Shown: piece by piece, positions 7,421-15,297 of the stretch
Position numbering within the stretch: the stretch's first letter is position 1
How the letters are laid out: each line of letters begins with the position of its first letter
NCBI RefSeq assembly: GCF_000499785.1
Contig: NZ_HG726020.1
Location: 310,001 to 374,000 of the forward strand
Origin: Bacteroides neonati
Lineage (GTDB): Bacteria; Bacteroidota; Bacteroidia; Bacteroidales; Bacteroidaceae
Length of the DNA stretch: 64,000 nt
Direction of reading: 5' to 3'
Program-made: the position numbers and the translations under genes
Notes under the pieces: generated by a model
Told to the model about the DNA's origin: nothing
What the model saw: the letters and a program-made list of their open reading frames with translations, nothing else
The model's database searches: none

Positions 7421-8275
7421 ATGAATAGTATTTACAGCAAAATATCCCAGCAAGCAGACGACATCGTTTATAGTAAAACCGATGCGGAGGATTGGGAACT
7501 ATCTCTAAGCGAGATTGAAGAACTCATCAACACATTACAACCGCTCTTCGAGGAACTCAGAAAAGCGGTTGTAGATACTGACTTTGAAAACGAAGCAGAA
7601 GAAATTCTCTTTTTCAAAGAGGTTAAGGCTAACGTCCTTTCTAAGCTCATCTATTTCAAAGAAGTTTACGCAATTGAAATAGGTAAGCCCATTGTTAGCT
7701 ATGCTATGCAACACGAGCATTTTATGGAGAAAGCCCGTAAGTTGAAACTATTTTTTGATGACAACTTGGACTTTTACCAGTACTACCGTTCAAAAGCTAC
7801 TTATTTTGATAAGCAATATTTCCTTAGAGGACATTTTGATTTTAAGCTCTGTTTAGGCTGCATAAATTATGATCGAGACCCTCAGTTTTCCACTTGTTAC
7901 GACCATAAGGTGGCTATGATACTTTGTAATGAGATGCTTCGTATTTATGTGAATAAAAAACTGCATAGTTTGGAACGTATAGAGCAGATAGAAAAATCAA
8001 GAAAAGATTTACCTGTACATCCATTCACTTGGACAGATCCCAAAAACGCTGCGGTGGAGTTGGGTTATGCCATCTATGCTAAGGGTTCTCTGAATAATGG
8101 GAATGTCGATATTAAAGAGATAATGACCTACTTGGAGTCTTCATTCAATATAGATTTGGGGGATTATTATCGTACTTATCTCTCTCTGAAAGGACGAAAG
8201 AGAGGGCAAACCCTTTTCTTAGATAGCCTGAAAGAGGCATTAATCAAAAAGATGAATGATGATGACAGATTATAA
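7421..8275 (+). CDS. rteC: RteC-family regulator of ICE excision and transfer
   Basis: A 284-residue protein recognised as RteC by the central pattern FFDDNLDFYQYYRSKATYFD followed by KQYFLRGHFDF, and by the C-terminal region WTDPKNAAVELGYAIYAKGS and LKGRKRGQTLFLDSL. In CTnDOT, RteC activates the excision operon and so couples signals to transfer. Here it stands convergent to mobC and separated from it by a strong terminator. The partner two-component genes rteA/rteB and a tetQ gene are not in this window. The excision genes would be expected further left, outside the window. Confidence 0.85.
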   Translation: MNSIYSKISQQADDIVYSKTDAEDWELSLSEIEELINTLQPLFEELRKAVVDTDFENEAEEILFFKEVKANVLSKLIYFKEVYAIEIGKPIVSYAMQHEHFMEKARKLKLFFDDNLDFYQYYRSKATYFDKQYFLRGHFDFKLCLGCINYDRDPQFSTCYDHKVAMILCNEMLRIYVNKKLHSLERIEQIEKSRKDLPVHPFTWTDPKNAAVELGYAIYAKGSLNNGNVDIKEIMTYLESSFNIDLGDYYRTYLSLKGRKRGQTLFLDSLKEALIKKMNDDDRL

Positions 8276-8296
8276 AACGGCTAACTATCTCGAAAG

Positions 8297-8346
8297 AAAA
8301 TAGCGACAAACTCCTGAACACAAAGGAATTTGTCGCTATTTTTTTA
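8297..8346. terminator. Bidirectional terminator between rteC and mobC
   Basis: Arms AAAATAGCGACAAA (8297-8310) and 8329-8342 are exact reverse complements around an 18-nt loop. T-run on the plus strand and A-run at the other side make it suitable for both the rteC and the convergent mobC transcript. Confidence 0.85.
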
Positions 8347-8348
8347 GT

Positions 8349-10355
8349 TTAATCTGCTTTTATGAGATGTTGCAGAGCTGGGTCATTCTTTATTCTTTCA
8401 ATCTCAGTTTTAACAATTTCGGCTACGTCCAATTTTATGCGGCGGTAATTGTCGTCGATTGTCTGTTTCATTTTATCTTCTCCATCAGCATCTATAAATG
8501 AAGCCACAGCGGGTATCGGTTCGTAGGCTTTGGTCTCGGCAGCTACTTTGGCGTTATCAACCACTATCTCAGCATGAAAAATCTTCTGCTCAATACGCTC
8601 GTCGAAATTGTCGCTTACCGCTCCCACAAACATACCTTGCGTAAGATTGGAGATTTTACTTGGGGGTATCAAGCTATCCATCTGGGTAGATATGGAGGTA
8701 GATTTGTCGTTGCGATTGATGGTCATTGATTGGCGTTTTTGGAGCACCTTCCCAAAACGTTCAGAGAGTGTTTTGGCGGTTTCGCCTACCACTTGACCAC
8801 TGAAAATATTACCAACCGTGTTCATCACAACCTTTGATTCTTTATCACCATAATCACGGTTCAACTGGCTGAAATCTTGAAAGCCCAAACAGACAGCCAC
8901 TTTGTTGCTTCGAGCGGTAGCAATCAAGTTATCTAATCCTCTAAAATAGATAGTCGGCAACTCATCTATAATTACAGAACTTTTCAATTGCCCCTTTTTG
9001 TTTATCAGTTTAACGATACGAGAGTTATAGAGTCCTAATGCTGCCGAATAGATATTCTGGCGGTCGGGATTATTCCCCACGCATAATATCTTTGGTTCTG
9101 CCGGATTATTAATATCCAGTGAGAAGTCGTTACCTGTCATCACCCAATACAACTGTGGCGAAATCATCCTTGACAATGGTATTTTGGCACTTGCGATTTG
9201 CCCCATTAATTGATCAGCCGCTCCACCTTGCCAAGCATCCATAAAAGGAGACAGATAATTTTCAAGCTCTGAGTAAGAGGTTAGAATCGGGAAAATATCC
9301 TCGTACCGTTTACATAGAAATTCAATAGCGTGCGGAAAGGTACAATACTTGCCGTTTTCATAGATTTTCAAATACCAAATAATACTCGCCAGCAGGATGA
9401 TAGGCGATTCAACGAAGAAATCCCCTTGCTTCTGTATCCAAGTTTTGTTCAAATTTAGCATTATAGTATAAGCTGATTCGTAAGCATCGGATATATCGGT
9501 CATAAATTCCGGATTAATGGGGTTGCATCGGTGGCTACCTCGTGGGTCGTCAAAGTTTATCACATAGAATTTGGGCACAACCTTATAGGCATCTTGATGA
9601 TTTTTCAAATGGTTGTACACGATGGTTGATAAATCGGGGTACTTGAAATCATAACAGTAGAGACTAAAGCCCTTCTCAATCTGCTGCTTGATGTAATTAT
9701 TTACCACTGCATAGGACTTACCGGAACCGGGTGTACCCAATACGATACTTGCCCTAAACGGATTCACAACATTTATCCAGCCGTTGTGCTGCTTCTTGGC
9801 ATACCAAAATTTTGTAGGCAGATTGACAGAATATTCATTTTCCATCAGGCGTGTCTCCTGCATAAATGATTCGTTTTCGTTATTGAAAACATCTTCCATT
9901 AGATTACTCTTCAGTAATCTACTCATATAAAGTCCTGCCATCAACAGACAAATATAACCGACTGTCATTGTAAAGATATAAAGTGCGGTGTTGGCCACAA
10001 GCGGTAACGGTAGTGCCAATATCCACCAATTGAGGAAAAAGAATACGAAACCAGTAGCGAGAAAGGTGTTGATTTTCGTCCACGTTATTTTTTCCTCTTT
10101 CACTCCTTTTGTTCCCAGACACGAGAGTGCCAAGAGCACCACACAAAACAGTTTTGTCCATACGATGGATGAAAACAATCCTGCCGTTCGCTGAAAATTC
10201 ATCAGCATTTTATCCACCACACCTATATTGATTCCCCATAATTGGATTGCCTCATAACAGTACCAATAGATATTGATTACTACGAATAATATACTTACAG
10301 CTCGCATAAAATCCATGATTTTTGCCAAGCCTCTTAAATCATCTTCTTGTTGCAT
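8349..10355 (-). CDS. mobC: Type IV coupling protein MobC (TraG/VirD4-like ATPase)
   Basis: A 668-residue protein that couples the relaxosome to the mating channel. It has four predicted membrane segments in the first 145 residues (about 18-38, 57-80, 97-120 and 125-145). A cytoplasmic ATPase follows, with Walker A GTPGSGKS at 207-214 and a Walker B-like SSVIIDELPTIY near 463. DPRGSHRCNPINPEF and the late QDFSQLNRDYG segment are typical of TraG/VirD4 proteins of Bacteroidales ICEs. It is the last gene of the mobA-mobB-mobC operon, starting 11 bp after mobB, and ends next to a bidirectional terminator. Confidence 0.9.
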   Translation of the reverse strand: MQQEDDLRGLAKIMDFMRAVSILFVVINIYWYCYEAIQLWGINIGVVDKMLMNFQRTAGLFSSIVWTKLFCVVLLALSCLGTKGVKEEKITWTKINTFLATGFVFFFLNWWILALPLPLVANTALYIFTMTVGYICLLMAGLYMSRLLKSNLMEDVFNNENESFMQETRLMENEYSVNLPTKFWYAKKQHNGWINVVNPFRASIVLGTPGSGKSYAVVNNYIKQQIEKGFSLYCYDFKYPDLSTIVYNHLKNHQDAYKVVPKFYVINFDDPRGSHRCNPINPEFMTDISDAYESAYTIMLNLNKTWIQKQGDFFVESPIILLASIIWYLKIYENGKYCTFPHAIEFLCKRYEDIFPILTSYSELENYLSPFMDAWQGGAADQLMGQIASAKIPLSRMISPQLYWVMTGNDFSLDINNPAEPKILCVGNNPDRQNIYSAALGLYNSRIVKLINKKGQLKSSVIIDELPTIYFRGLDNLIATARSNKVAVCLGFQDFSQLNRDYGDKESKVVMNTVGNIFSGQVVGETAKTLSERFGKVLQKRQSMTINRNDKSTSISTQMDSLIPPSKISNLTQGMFVGAVSDNFDERIEQKIFHAEIVVDNAKVAAETKAYEPIPAVASFIDADGEDKMKQTIDDNYRRIKLDVAEIVKTEIERIKNDPALQHLIKAD

Positions 10356-10366
10356 AATTCTTTATT

Positions 10367-11605
10367 TTAAAATTTACGTTGTTGTTTCTTTTTCTTCTTT
10401 TTTAGTTTGCGGATAAATGCCTCCTCTTGCGGATCTGTTCCACCACTCTCCATTGAGAATAGGTCAAGTGCTCCATCCACCAAACCATCATTATTCCGTA
10501 TCGGCTCATAGCTATGCCCATTCTGTACGGCAATTTCTGTGGTTGGCGTTGTCTCACCGGAGTGAAGTGTATTAAACCGCTCCTCAAAAGCATTAGCGGA
10601 GTACTCTTTGCCCAATCGGGAACCATTAAGCACGCACCCATTGTTGTGGTCAATAAAGGTTACACCATAGATACGACCTGCATCATTCTCTCGAAATAGT
10701 ACATCAATGTGTTGATTAGACAGCTCCTTCGTGAACATTTCCCGACTGGGATTACCTCCGATAGCAGAGATTATCCGCTGACGTGTCTGTTCTCGTAACC
10801 GCTTATCCTTTATCTCAACTTTAGATTTATCAATACGTTCATTGACTACATTATAGCCGACTGATTTCCCGAACAGAGACGATTTTAGCGGATTCCCCAC
10901 CTTATTCCCATTGTCATCGGTAGCAGAATAGACCAATCCGTTATAGGGCTTGCCACGCACCTCGCCTTTGACCTCCACCACATTGATATTATAGAGCGAC
11001 AACAATGCCCGATACTCGTTAAAACTCTGAAAGCGGTAACGGGAGGCAAGCGGTTTAATCACGTTGGCGATTTGCATTTTGATATTCCCATTGTCTGGAT
11101 TTACCTTTTTGAAATCAAATACCTGTCCCTGCTTTTTCTTTTCGGCAGGGTGCAAACCATATTTTTGCTCCAGTTCACGAGTGATGCTTTTACTTTTGAA
11201 AAAGTTGTTGCTATCGGCAATCTTTCGCCCTGTCTCATCTACCTGAGTCGATACGATATGGATGTGATGTCTTTGAATATCTTCGTGCTTATAGACGATA
11301 TATGGCTGGTTACCATATCCCATTTTTTGCATATACTCCTCTGCGATAGCGGTTAATTGTTCATCGGTGAGTATATCGTCTGGATGCGGATTGAGTGAGA
11401 TATGCAGGATGGGTTTCTCCGTCTTGATGTCTTGCGGAAGTTGGCGGTTAAAATCCTCCATACAGCTATGTATATTAAATTTCCCATCTTCTCGTTCCGT
11501 CATTTTATTGGAACAGAGTACGTGCCCTTCGCCCTCATCAATCTTGTTTTGATTATAGGCAAGTGCACCAAAAAGTGAGTTACCTACACTGATTTTTGCA
11601 ACCAT
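10367..11605 (-). CDS. mobB: Relaxase MobB (mobilization nuclease)
   Basis: A 412-residue relaxase of the MOB_P/Relaxase_Mob type, which nicks oriT and stays bound to the transferred strand. The metal-binding histidine motif is seen as HEDIQRHHIHIVSTQVD (residues 107-123, with HHIH at 113-116). HISLNPHPDD at 68-77 is the conserved preceding strand. A tyrosine near the N-terminus (Y17 in GALAYNQNK) is the likely nucleophile, by analogy with the family. The C-terminus is very basic (KKKKKKQQRKF). It overlaps mobA by 22 bp and precedes mobC by 11 bp. Confidence 0.9.
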   Translation of the reverse strand: MVAKISVGNSLFGALAYNQNKIDEGEGHVLCSNKMTEREDGKFNIHSCMEDFNRQLPQDIKTEKPILHISLNPHPDDILTDEQLTAIAEEYMQKMGYGNQPYIVYKHEDIQRHHIHIVSTQVDETGRKIADSNNFFKSKSITRELEQKYGLHPAEKKKQGQVFDFKKVNPDNGNIKMQIANVIKPLASRYRFQSFNEYRALLSLYNINVVEVKGEVRGKPYNGLVYSATDDNGNKVGNPLKSSLFGKSVGYNVVNERIDKSKVEIKDKRLREQTRQRIISAIGGNPSREMFTKELSNQHIDVLFRENDAGRIYGVTFIDHNNGCVLNGSRLGKEYSANAFEERFNTLHSGETTPTTEIAVQNGHSYEPIRNNDGLVDGALDLFSMESGGTDPQEEAFIRKLKKKKKKQQRKF

Positions 11606-12027
11606 CTGCGTTCAAACTCATGGGTTAATGCAATAATCTGACGATTGGTTTCCACCAATTCTAAGGTCAGTTTCTCCAATTTATAGACAAACGCAAGAGC
11701 CTTTTTCTCCGAAAAATGGGTGTGCAGCTCCTTTGTTACTTGGTTGTAATTTACTCCAATGCTCCGAAATTGTCCATACAAAGTGGTTAGCCGAGTGTAA
11801 TAATCGACTGCATTTTTGTCGATTTTAATCACCTTAAACTCTTCATTAAAAATGCGGGCAACAATAAAATGTGCCTTTGTCTGCATTCCCGATAGCTCAA
11901 AGAGCGACAGAAATTTTGCGTGTTCCACCGCATTAAACCGTACCGTGTAGCGAAATACGGCAGGATCTTTCTTTGGGGTTCGTCCCCCTCGGCTTCGCTT
12001 GGAAGCCATTTCTTTCTCTTTTGTCAT
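11584..12027 (-). CDS. mobA: Relaxosome accessory protein MobA
   Basis: A 147-residue protein with a basic N-terminus (ASKRSRGGRTPKKDP) and a body fitting MobC/RHH-like auxiliary proteins (FRYTVRFNAVEHAKFLSLFE, then a helical region with ARIFNEEF and YGQFRSIGVNYNQVTKEL). In related mobilisation systems such a protein binds near oriT and loads the relaxase. It is the first gene of the mob operon and overlaps mobB by 22 bp, so translation is coupled. ATG at 12027 gives the length stated; an internal ATG at 12009 is also plausible. Confidence 0.85.
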   Translation of the reverse strand: MTKEKEMASKRSRGGRTPKKDPAVFRYTVRFNAVEHAKFLSLFELSGMQTKAHFIVARIFNEEFKVIKIDKNAVDYYTRLTTLYGQFRSIGVNYNQVTKELHTHFSEKKALAFVYKLEKLTLELVETNRQIIALTHEFERRWLQKSV

Positions 12028-12132
12028 TACTAATTGGATTTTTAGTGGTTACACAAGTTCTGCTCATCGAGCCATTCATCGAAACTTATCCTAAGAACAC
12101 CAACTTCGGCGGTGTTCTGCCCTCCGCTAAGG

Positions 12133-12187
12133 AGCAAGGGTTTTGAGATGCCGAAAGAATTGAGAGCGGCTCAAAACATACCTTGCT
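12133..12187. repeat. Two-part inverted repeat upstream of mobA
   Basis: AGCAAGG (12133-12139) pairs with CCTTGCT (12181-12187), and TTTTGAG (12141-12147) pairs with CTCAAAA (12170-12176). The result is an interrupted stem around a 22-nt loop. Such long imperfect repeats near a relaxase operon are candidates for oriT or for an RNA leader structure. Confidence 0.55.
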
Positions 12188-12206
12188 ATTATCTGGTGAT
12201 AATAAA

Positions 12207-12225
12207 ATCCGTCTTGAAGACGGAT
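12207..12225 (-). repeat. Perfect 19-bp palindrome, possible mob leader attenuator
   Basis: ATCCGTCTT (12207-12215) and AAGACGGAT (12217-12225) flank a single central G. Read on the minus strand, the direction of mobA, the stem is followed by TTTTATTAT, like an intrinsic terminator lying between the mobA -7 box and the gene. It could equally be a protein-binding site of the relaxosome. Confidence 0.5.
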
Positions 12226-12282
12226 GGCGTTAGAAAAATGAAAATCAATGAATGCTCTTTGATAACTAATCTTGTTCGGGTG

Positions 12283-12290
12283 CAAAGTTA
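12283..12290 (-). promoter_or_regulatory. -7 box of a mobA promoter
   Basis: CAAAGTTA on the plus strand reads TAACTTTG on the minus strand, an exact TAnnTTTG match directed at mobA, about 256 bp upstream of it. No good -33 box was seen at the right distance, so the site is probable rather than certain. Confidence 0.45.
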
Positions 12291-12324
12291 GGGCGTATTA
12301 GAATGCTGTAGCATAGGTAGGTAT

Positions 12325-12360
12325 GAGCCATACGGAGCCATTCAGAGCCAAATGGAGCCA
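12325..12360 (+). repeat. Four GAGCCA repeats in exact 10-bp phase
   Basis: GAGCCA occurs at 12325, 12335, 12345 and 12355, exactly 10 bp apart, placing each copy on the same face of the helix. Related AGCCA copies with the same 10-bp step occur inside a tra gene (14015-14049). Such arrays usually bind a cooperative protein. Confidence 0.7.
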
Positions 12361-12650
12361 CATTTCAAAAGGCGTTGTTTTTTGCTATTTATTTGTGGCG
12401 GAATTAGTTTTCTGACAGACTTTCAAGTCGGCTATTTAACCGATAGACTACCTATATATAAGGTAGGTTGAATAGTCAGCAAGCAAGTCGGATAGCTAAG
12501 ATGCCAGTTTATAAGTAAACTATCTTACAAGTAAACTGACTGCATAACTGATAAGCTGAATAGCAAAATTACAGGTAGGTAATCCAGCTTGAATGTCAGC
12601 AAACAGGTAATAATAATGGTAAGTAAACTAACAAGTAATATTAAAGAAGA

Positions 12651-13412
12651 ATGAAAAAAGAGACATTGTTTATCGCTTTCTCCACACAGAAAGGTGGAGT
12701 TGGCAAAACCACGTTCACCGTATTGGCTGCCAGTTATCTGCATTATGTCAAAGGGTATAATGTGGCGGTGGTGGATTGTGACTATCCGCAACACAGTATT
12801 CAGCAGATGCGAAAACGAGATGGCGAAATGGCTGACACGGATATGGAGTATCGCCGTATGGCTTACACCCAGTTCAAACAAATGGGCAAAACGGTATATC
12901 CTATTATTACAGCATCTCCCGATAATGCCATTGAAAAGGTTAATGAGTTTTTAGAGAATGACGACCGAGAATTTGATGTGATTTTCTTCGACTTGCCCGG
13001 TACGGTCAATAGTCAAGGGGTGTTGAACTCTCTATCCAATATGGATTATATATTTACGCCCATCATCTCCGACCTCTTGGTGCTGCAAAGTAGTCTCTCC
13101 TTTGTACTATCGGTACACGAGCTATTGGTTATTGATCCCAAATTCCGACTGAAAGGGGTATATGTATTTTGGAATATGGTGGATGGCAGGGAGAAAACCG
13201 ACCTGTACGAGATTTATGAGAAATCCATCAATGAGTTTGGATTTCCTCTGCTGAAAACATTCGTACCTGACACCAAGCGGTATAAAAAAGAGTTGAGCAA
13301 AGAGGGTAAAGCTGTTTTTCGCTCCACCTTATTTCCGGCAGATAAGAAACTTCTTAGGGGAAGTAATCTCGAAGAGTTGCTAATCGAAATTGCTCACATT
13401 ATCAATCTGTAA
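12651..13412 (+). CDS. traA: ParA-family ATPase TraA
   Basis: A 253-residue ParA/MinD-type ATPase with a deviant Walker A motif KGGVGKTT at residues 14-21, a Walker A' region (VAVVDCDYPQ), and a Walker B-like FDVIFFDLPGT. ParA proteins polymerise or pattern on DNA and move ParB-bound DNA. It is the first gene of the tra operon, as in CTnDOT-class elements where it is called TraA. A ParB-type protein is encoded about 17 kb away on the opposite strand (29369-31042) and may be its partner. The next gene begins 3 bp after its stop. Confidence 0.88.
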   Translation: MKKETLFIAFSTQKGGVGKTTFTVLAASYLHYVKGYNVAVVDCDYPQHSIQQMRKRDGEMADTDMEYRRMAYTQFKQMGKTVYPIITASPDNAIEKVNEFLENDDREFDVIFFDLPGTVNSQGVLNSLSNMDYIFTPIISDLLVLQSSLSFVLSVHELLVIDPKFRLKGVYVFWNMVDGREKTDLYEIYEKSINEFGFPLLKTFVPDTKRYKKELSKEGKAVFRSTLFPADKKLLRGSNLEELLIEIAHIINL

Positions 13413-13415
13413 CCT

Positions 13416-13850
13416 ATGGCAAAGCAAAACAATAGCCCGAAAGTGGATGAGAATTTTATGAAAGAACTCATCTCGCAAGGCTTTCCAATGAAAAAGGAGA
13501 AGCCTGCCACGGTTCTGCAACCGGAGATTGAGCCTGAATTACAACCCACTATTCAAGAACAGGAACCCAAGTCCCCAGCCAGTAAGCCTCGTGAACCCAA
13601 AAAGAGAAAAGAACAACAGGAGGAGTCATTCGTGGAGCTGTTTTTTGAAAAGGTGGACTTCTCAAACAGGCAAATGACCACCATTACACGGGAGACCCAT
13701 CAAAAATTGACCGATATAGTCAATTCATTGGGTGGGAAAAATGCCACCATCGGAAGCTATATCGAAAACATCATCCGCAAGCATTTTGAAAACTACAAGG
13801 ATGAGATAAATGCTCTATATGCCACTCAATTTAAAAGCCCACTCGAATGA
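13416..13850 (+). CDS. DUF3408 protein (TraB-like) of the tra operon
   Basis: A 144-residue protein. Residues about 1-70 are a Pro/Glu/Lys-rich, probably disordered linker. Residues about 78-140 form a compact helical DUF3408 domain (SFVELFFEKVDFSNRQMTTI, then HQKLTDIVNSLGGKNATIGS) that resembles ribbon-helix-helix DNA-binding proteins. It lies between traA and the next tra gene, with which it overlaps by 4 bp. ParA-adjacent small DNA-binding proteins often serve as adaptors, so a DNA-binding role with TraA is likely but unproven. Confidence 0.75.
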   Translation: MAKQNNSPKVDENFMKELISQGFPMKKEKPATVLQPEIEPELQPTIQEQEPKSPASKPREPKKRKEQQEESFVELFFEKVDFSNRQMTTITRETHQKLTDIVNSLGGKNATIGSYIENIIRKHFENYKDEINALYATQFKSPLE

Positions 13851-14536
13851 TAAACACCATACTGATAATTATAATCCTCTATCTGCTTTGGGTAATTTTC
13901 TACTTAGGAAAAGATCGGCTTTGGTGCTGTAAAAAAGAGGTTGGGCAAGTGAGAGAGCAACCGATAAGAAAGCCGAAAAAAGGCTCTATTATGGGTGCGA
14001 CAAGAACAGTGATAAGCCAAACGGAGCCAACTGAAGCCAAACAAAGCCACGATGAACCATCTGCTAATCAGGTTACTATATTTGCACCGCAAACAGAAAG
14101 CAACCACCCTGCAAAGGTGGAGCAAGAGGAGTTTGACACTGTATTTTCCAACACTCCAATGGATATAGAGGTGCAAGCAGAATATCCACAAGAGGAGGAG
14201 GAAATCGAGGAGGAAGACATTTCGTGTATTGCCACTGGTGAAGCACCGCCTACCGCTCAGGGGTTAGATTTTGATGAGATGAGCAATCTTATCAAAGTGA
14301 TGCGACAAAAAGAAGATACGCCCCAAGAGCTAAAAATGGCAGTGACAACCATTGATAAGGTAAGAGATACGGAACTCTTTAATAAAATGGTGTCGTCCAT
14401 AGGTGGTGAAGGGCTGGCAAGAATTGAGGCAATGTTTGCCAAAAATGAGAGCCAGCCAAAAGAACCTCCGGCAACAGGAGGGTTTGACGATTTTGATTTT
14501 AAAAGTTTTCTGCAAGCAGGAAATGGAAACAAATAA
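13847..14536 (+). CDS. Conjugal transfer protein TraC/TraD-like, membrane-anchored
   Basis: A 229-residue protein with one N-terminal membrane segment (residues 1-20, INTILIIIILYLLWVIFYL). A basic stretch, a long acidic and proline-rich linker (about 60-135, including EEEEIEEEDI), and a helical C-terminal domain follow (FDEMSNLIKVMRQKE onward). This matches the TraD-type gene found here in Bacteroidales ICEs. No enzymatic motif is visible. The codons for about residues 57-68 contain AGCCA four times at an exact 10-bp step, which is not a protein-level repeat. The ATGA overlap with the previous gene shows coupling. Confidence 0.7.
   Translation: MINTILIIIILYLLWVIFYLGKDRLWCCKKEVGQVREQPIRKPKKGSIMGATRTVISQTEPTEAKQSHDEPSANQVTIFAPQTESNHPAKVEQEEFDTVFSNTPMDIEVQAEYPQEEEEIEEEDISCIATGEAPPTAQGLDFDEMSNLIKVMRQKEDTPQELKMAVTTIDKVRDTELFNKMVSSIGGEGLARIEAMFAKNESQPKEPPATGGFDDFDFKSFLQAGNGNK
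14015..14049 (+). repeat. AGCCA repeats at 10-bp step inside a tra gene
   Basis: AGCCA lies at 14015, 14025, 14035 and 14045, with a degenerate AACCA at 14055. Because 10 is not a multiple of 3, each copy falls in a different codon frame, so protein selection cannot explain the pattern. It echoes the GAGCCA array at 12325-12360. Confidence 0.65.
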
Positions 14537-14660
14537 AACAGTAAAGAACGATGAAACAAAAAGAGTACGGTTGACCGACTATGAGATGTCAACACTAAAA
14601 ATCCAAGTAAAAACAGTAGTAACCGTGGCGAGAACCATCCAATTCTCGCCACACAATTAA
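14523..14660 (+). CDS. Small hypothetical protein before traE
   Basis: A 45-residue frame starting at the ATG at 14523, overlapping the end of the preceding tra gene by 14 bp and ending 11 bp before traE. The product is basic and hydrophilic (METNKTVKNDETKRVRLTDY at the start), with no signal peptide. The tight position in the operon favours a real small gene. No family was recognised. Confidence 0.4.
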   Translation: METNKTVKNDETKRVRLTDYEMSTLKIQVKTVVTVARTIQFSPHN

Positions 14661-14671
14661 AAGAATTATTT

Positions 14672-14971
14672 ATGACTAAGAAAAAGTTATTTTTATCCGC
14701 AGTCGTTTTGTTGGCTGCATCTTCCGCCTTTGCACAAGGCAACGGTATGGCAGGTATATCCGAAGCTACCAATATGGTAACATCCTATTTCGATCCTGCC
14801 ACCAAACTCATCTACGCCATTGGTGCAGTCGTTGGTTTAATTGGAGGCGTAAAAGTTTATGGCAAGTTCAGCAGTGGCGACCCCGATACCTCTAAGACCG
14901 CCGCAAGCTGGTTCGGGGCTTGTATCTTTCTGATTGTAGCGGCTACCATTCTTCGCTCATTCTTCCTGTAA
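14672..14971 (+). CDS. traE: TraE, DUF4134 pilin-like membrane protein
   Basis: A 99-residue protein with a signal peptide (cleavage near SSAFAQ, residue 22) and two membrane segments (about 45-63 and 80-98). Short length, signal peptide and two helices resemble VirB2-type pilins, and DUF4134/TraE occupies this slot in Bacteroidales ICEs. It would form or feed the mating pilus. A small gene precedes it, and traF starts 5 bp after its stop. Confidence 0.85.
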   Translation: MTKKKLFLSAVVLLAASSAFAQGNGMAGISEATNMVTSYFDPATKLIYAIGAVVGLIGGVKVYGKFSSGDPDTSKTAASWFGACIFLIVAATILRSFFL

Positions 14972-14976
14972 CGGTT

Positions 14977-15297
14977 ATGGCAGAGTATTCAATCAATAAA
15001 GGGATTGGAAACTCGGTTGAATTTAAAGGCTTGAAGAGTCAATACCTGTTCATTTTTGCAGGGGGACTATTGGCAATCTTTGTGCTTTTTGTCGTGATGT
15101 TTATGGCAGGTGTGAGCCAGTGGATCTGCATCGCTTTTGGGGTGGTTGCTGCATCAGTCTTGGTGTGGCAAACATTCGCCCTGAATGCCAAATATGGTGA
15201 ACACGGACTAATGAAAATTGGTGCAGTTAAAAGCCATCCACGCTACATCATCAACCGAAGAGGTATCCCCAAACTATTTAAAAATAGAAAGATATGA
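14977..15297 (+). CDS. traF: TraF, DUF4133 inner-membrane protein
   Basis: A 106-residue protein started at the ATG at 14977 (MAEYSINKGIGNSVEF). A longer frame from 14920 would overlap traE and is not favoured. Two close membrane segments at about residues 25-44 and 48-67, with a basic C-terminus (RRGIPKLFKNRKI), resemble VirB3. VirB3-type proteins work beside VirB4, and traG, a VirB4-like ATPase, follows with a 4-bp ATGA overlap. Confidence 0.85.
   Translation: MAEYSINKGIGNSVEFKGLKSQYLFIFAGGLLAIFVLFVVMFMAGVSQWICIAFGVVAASVLVWQTFALNAKYGEHGLMKIGAVKSHPRYIINRRGIPKLFKNRKI

Larger units (their letters stand above)
12028..12650. promoter_or_regulatory. Divergent mobA/traA control region, likely holding oriT
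   Basis: This 623-bp gap separates the minus-strand mob operon from the plus-strand tra operon and has no convincing gene. It holds several signals: a large two-part inverted repeat (12133-12187), TTATC/GATAA (12189-12202), a 19-bp palindrome (12207-12225), a mobA-directed -7 box (12283-12290), and four phased GAGCCA repeats (12325-12360). Its traA-proximal part carries CTACCT/AGGTAG arms near 12450-12470, two CAAGTCGG copies and three AAGTAAACT copies. A divergent mob/tra spacer rich in inverted repeats is a usual place for oriT. No nic site was identified. Confidence 0.6.

Noticed and set aside
14403..14522. Upstream extension of the small gene before traE
   Set aside because: The frame back to 14403 lies inside the preceding tra gene and is out of its frame; the ATG at 14523 is the only sensible start.
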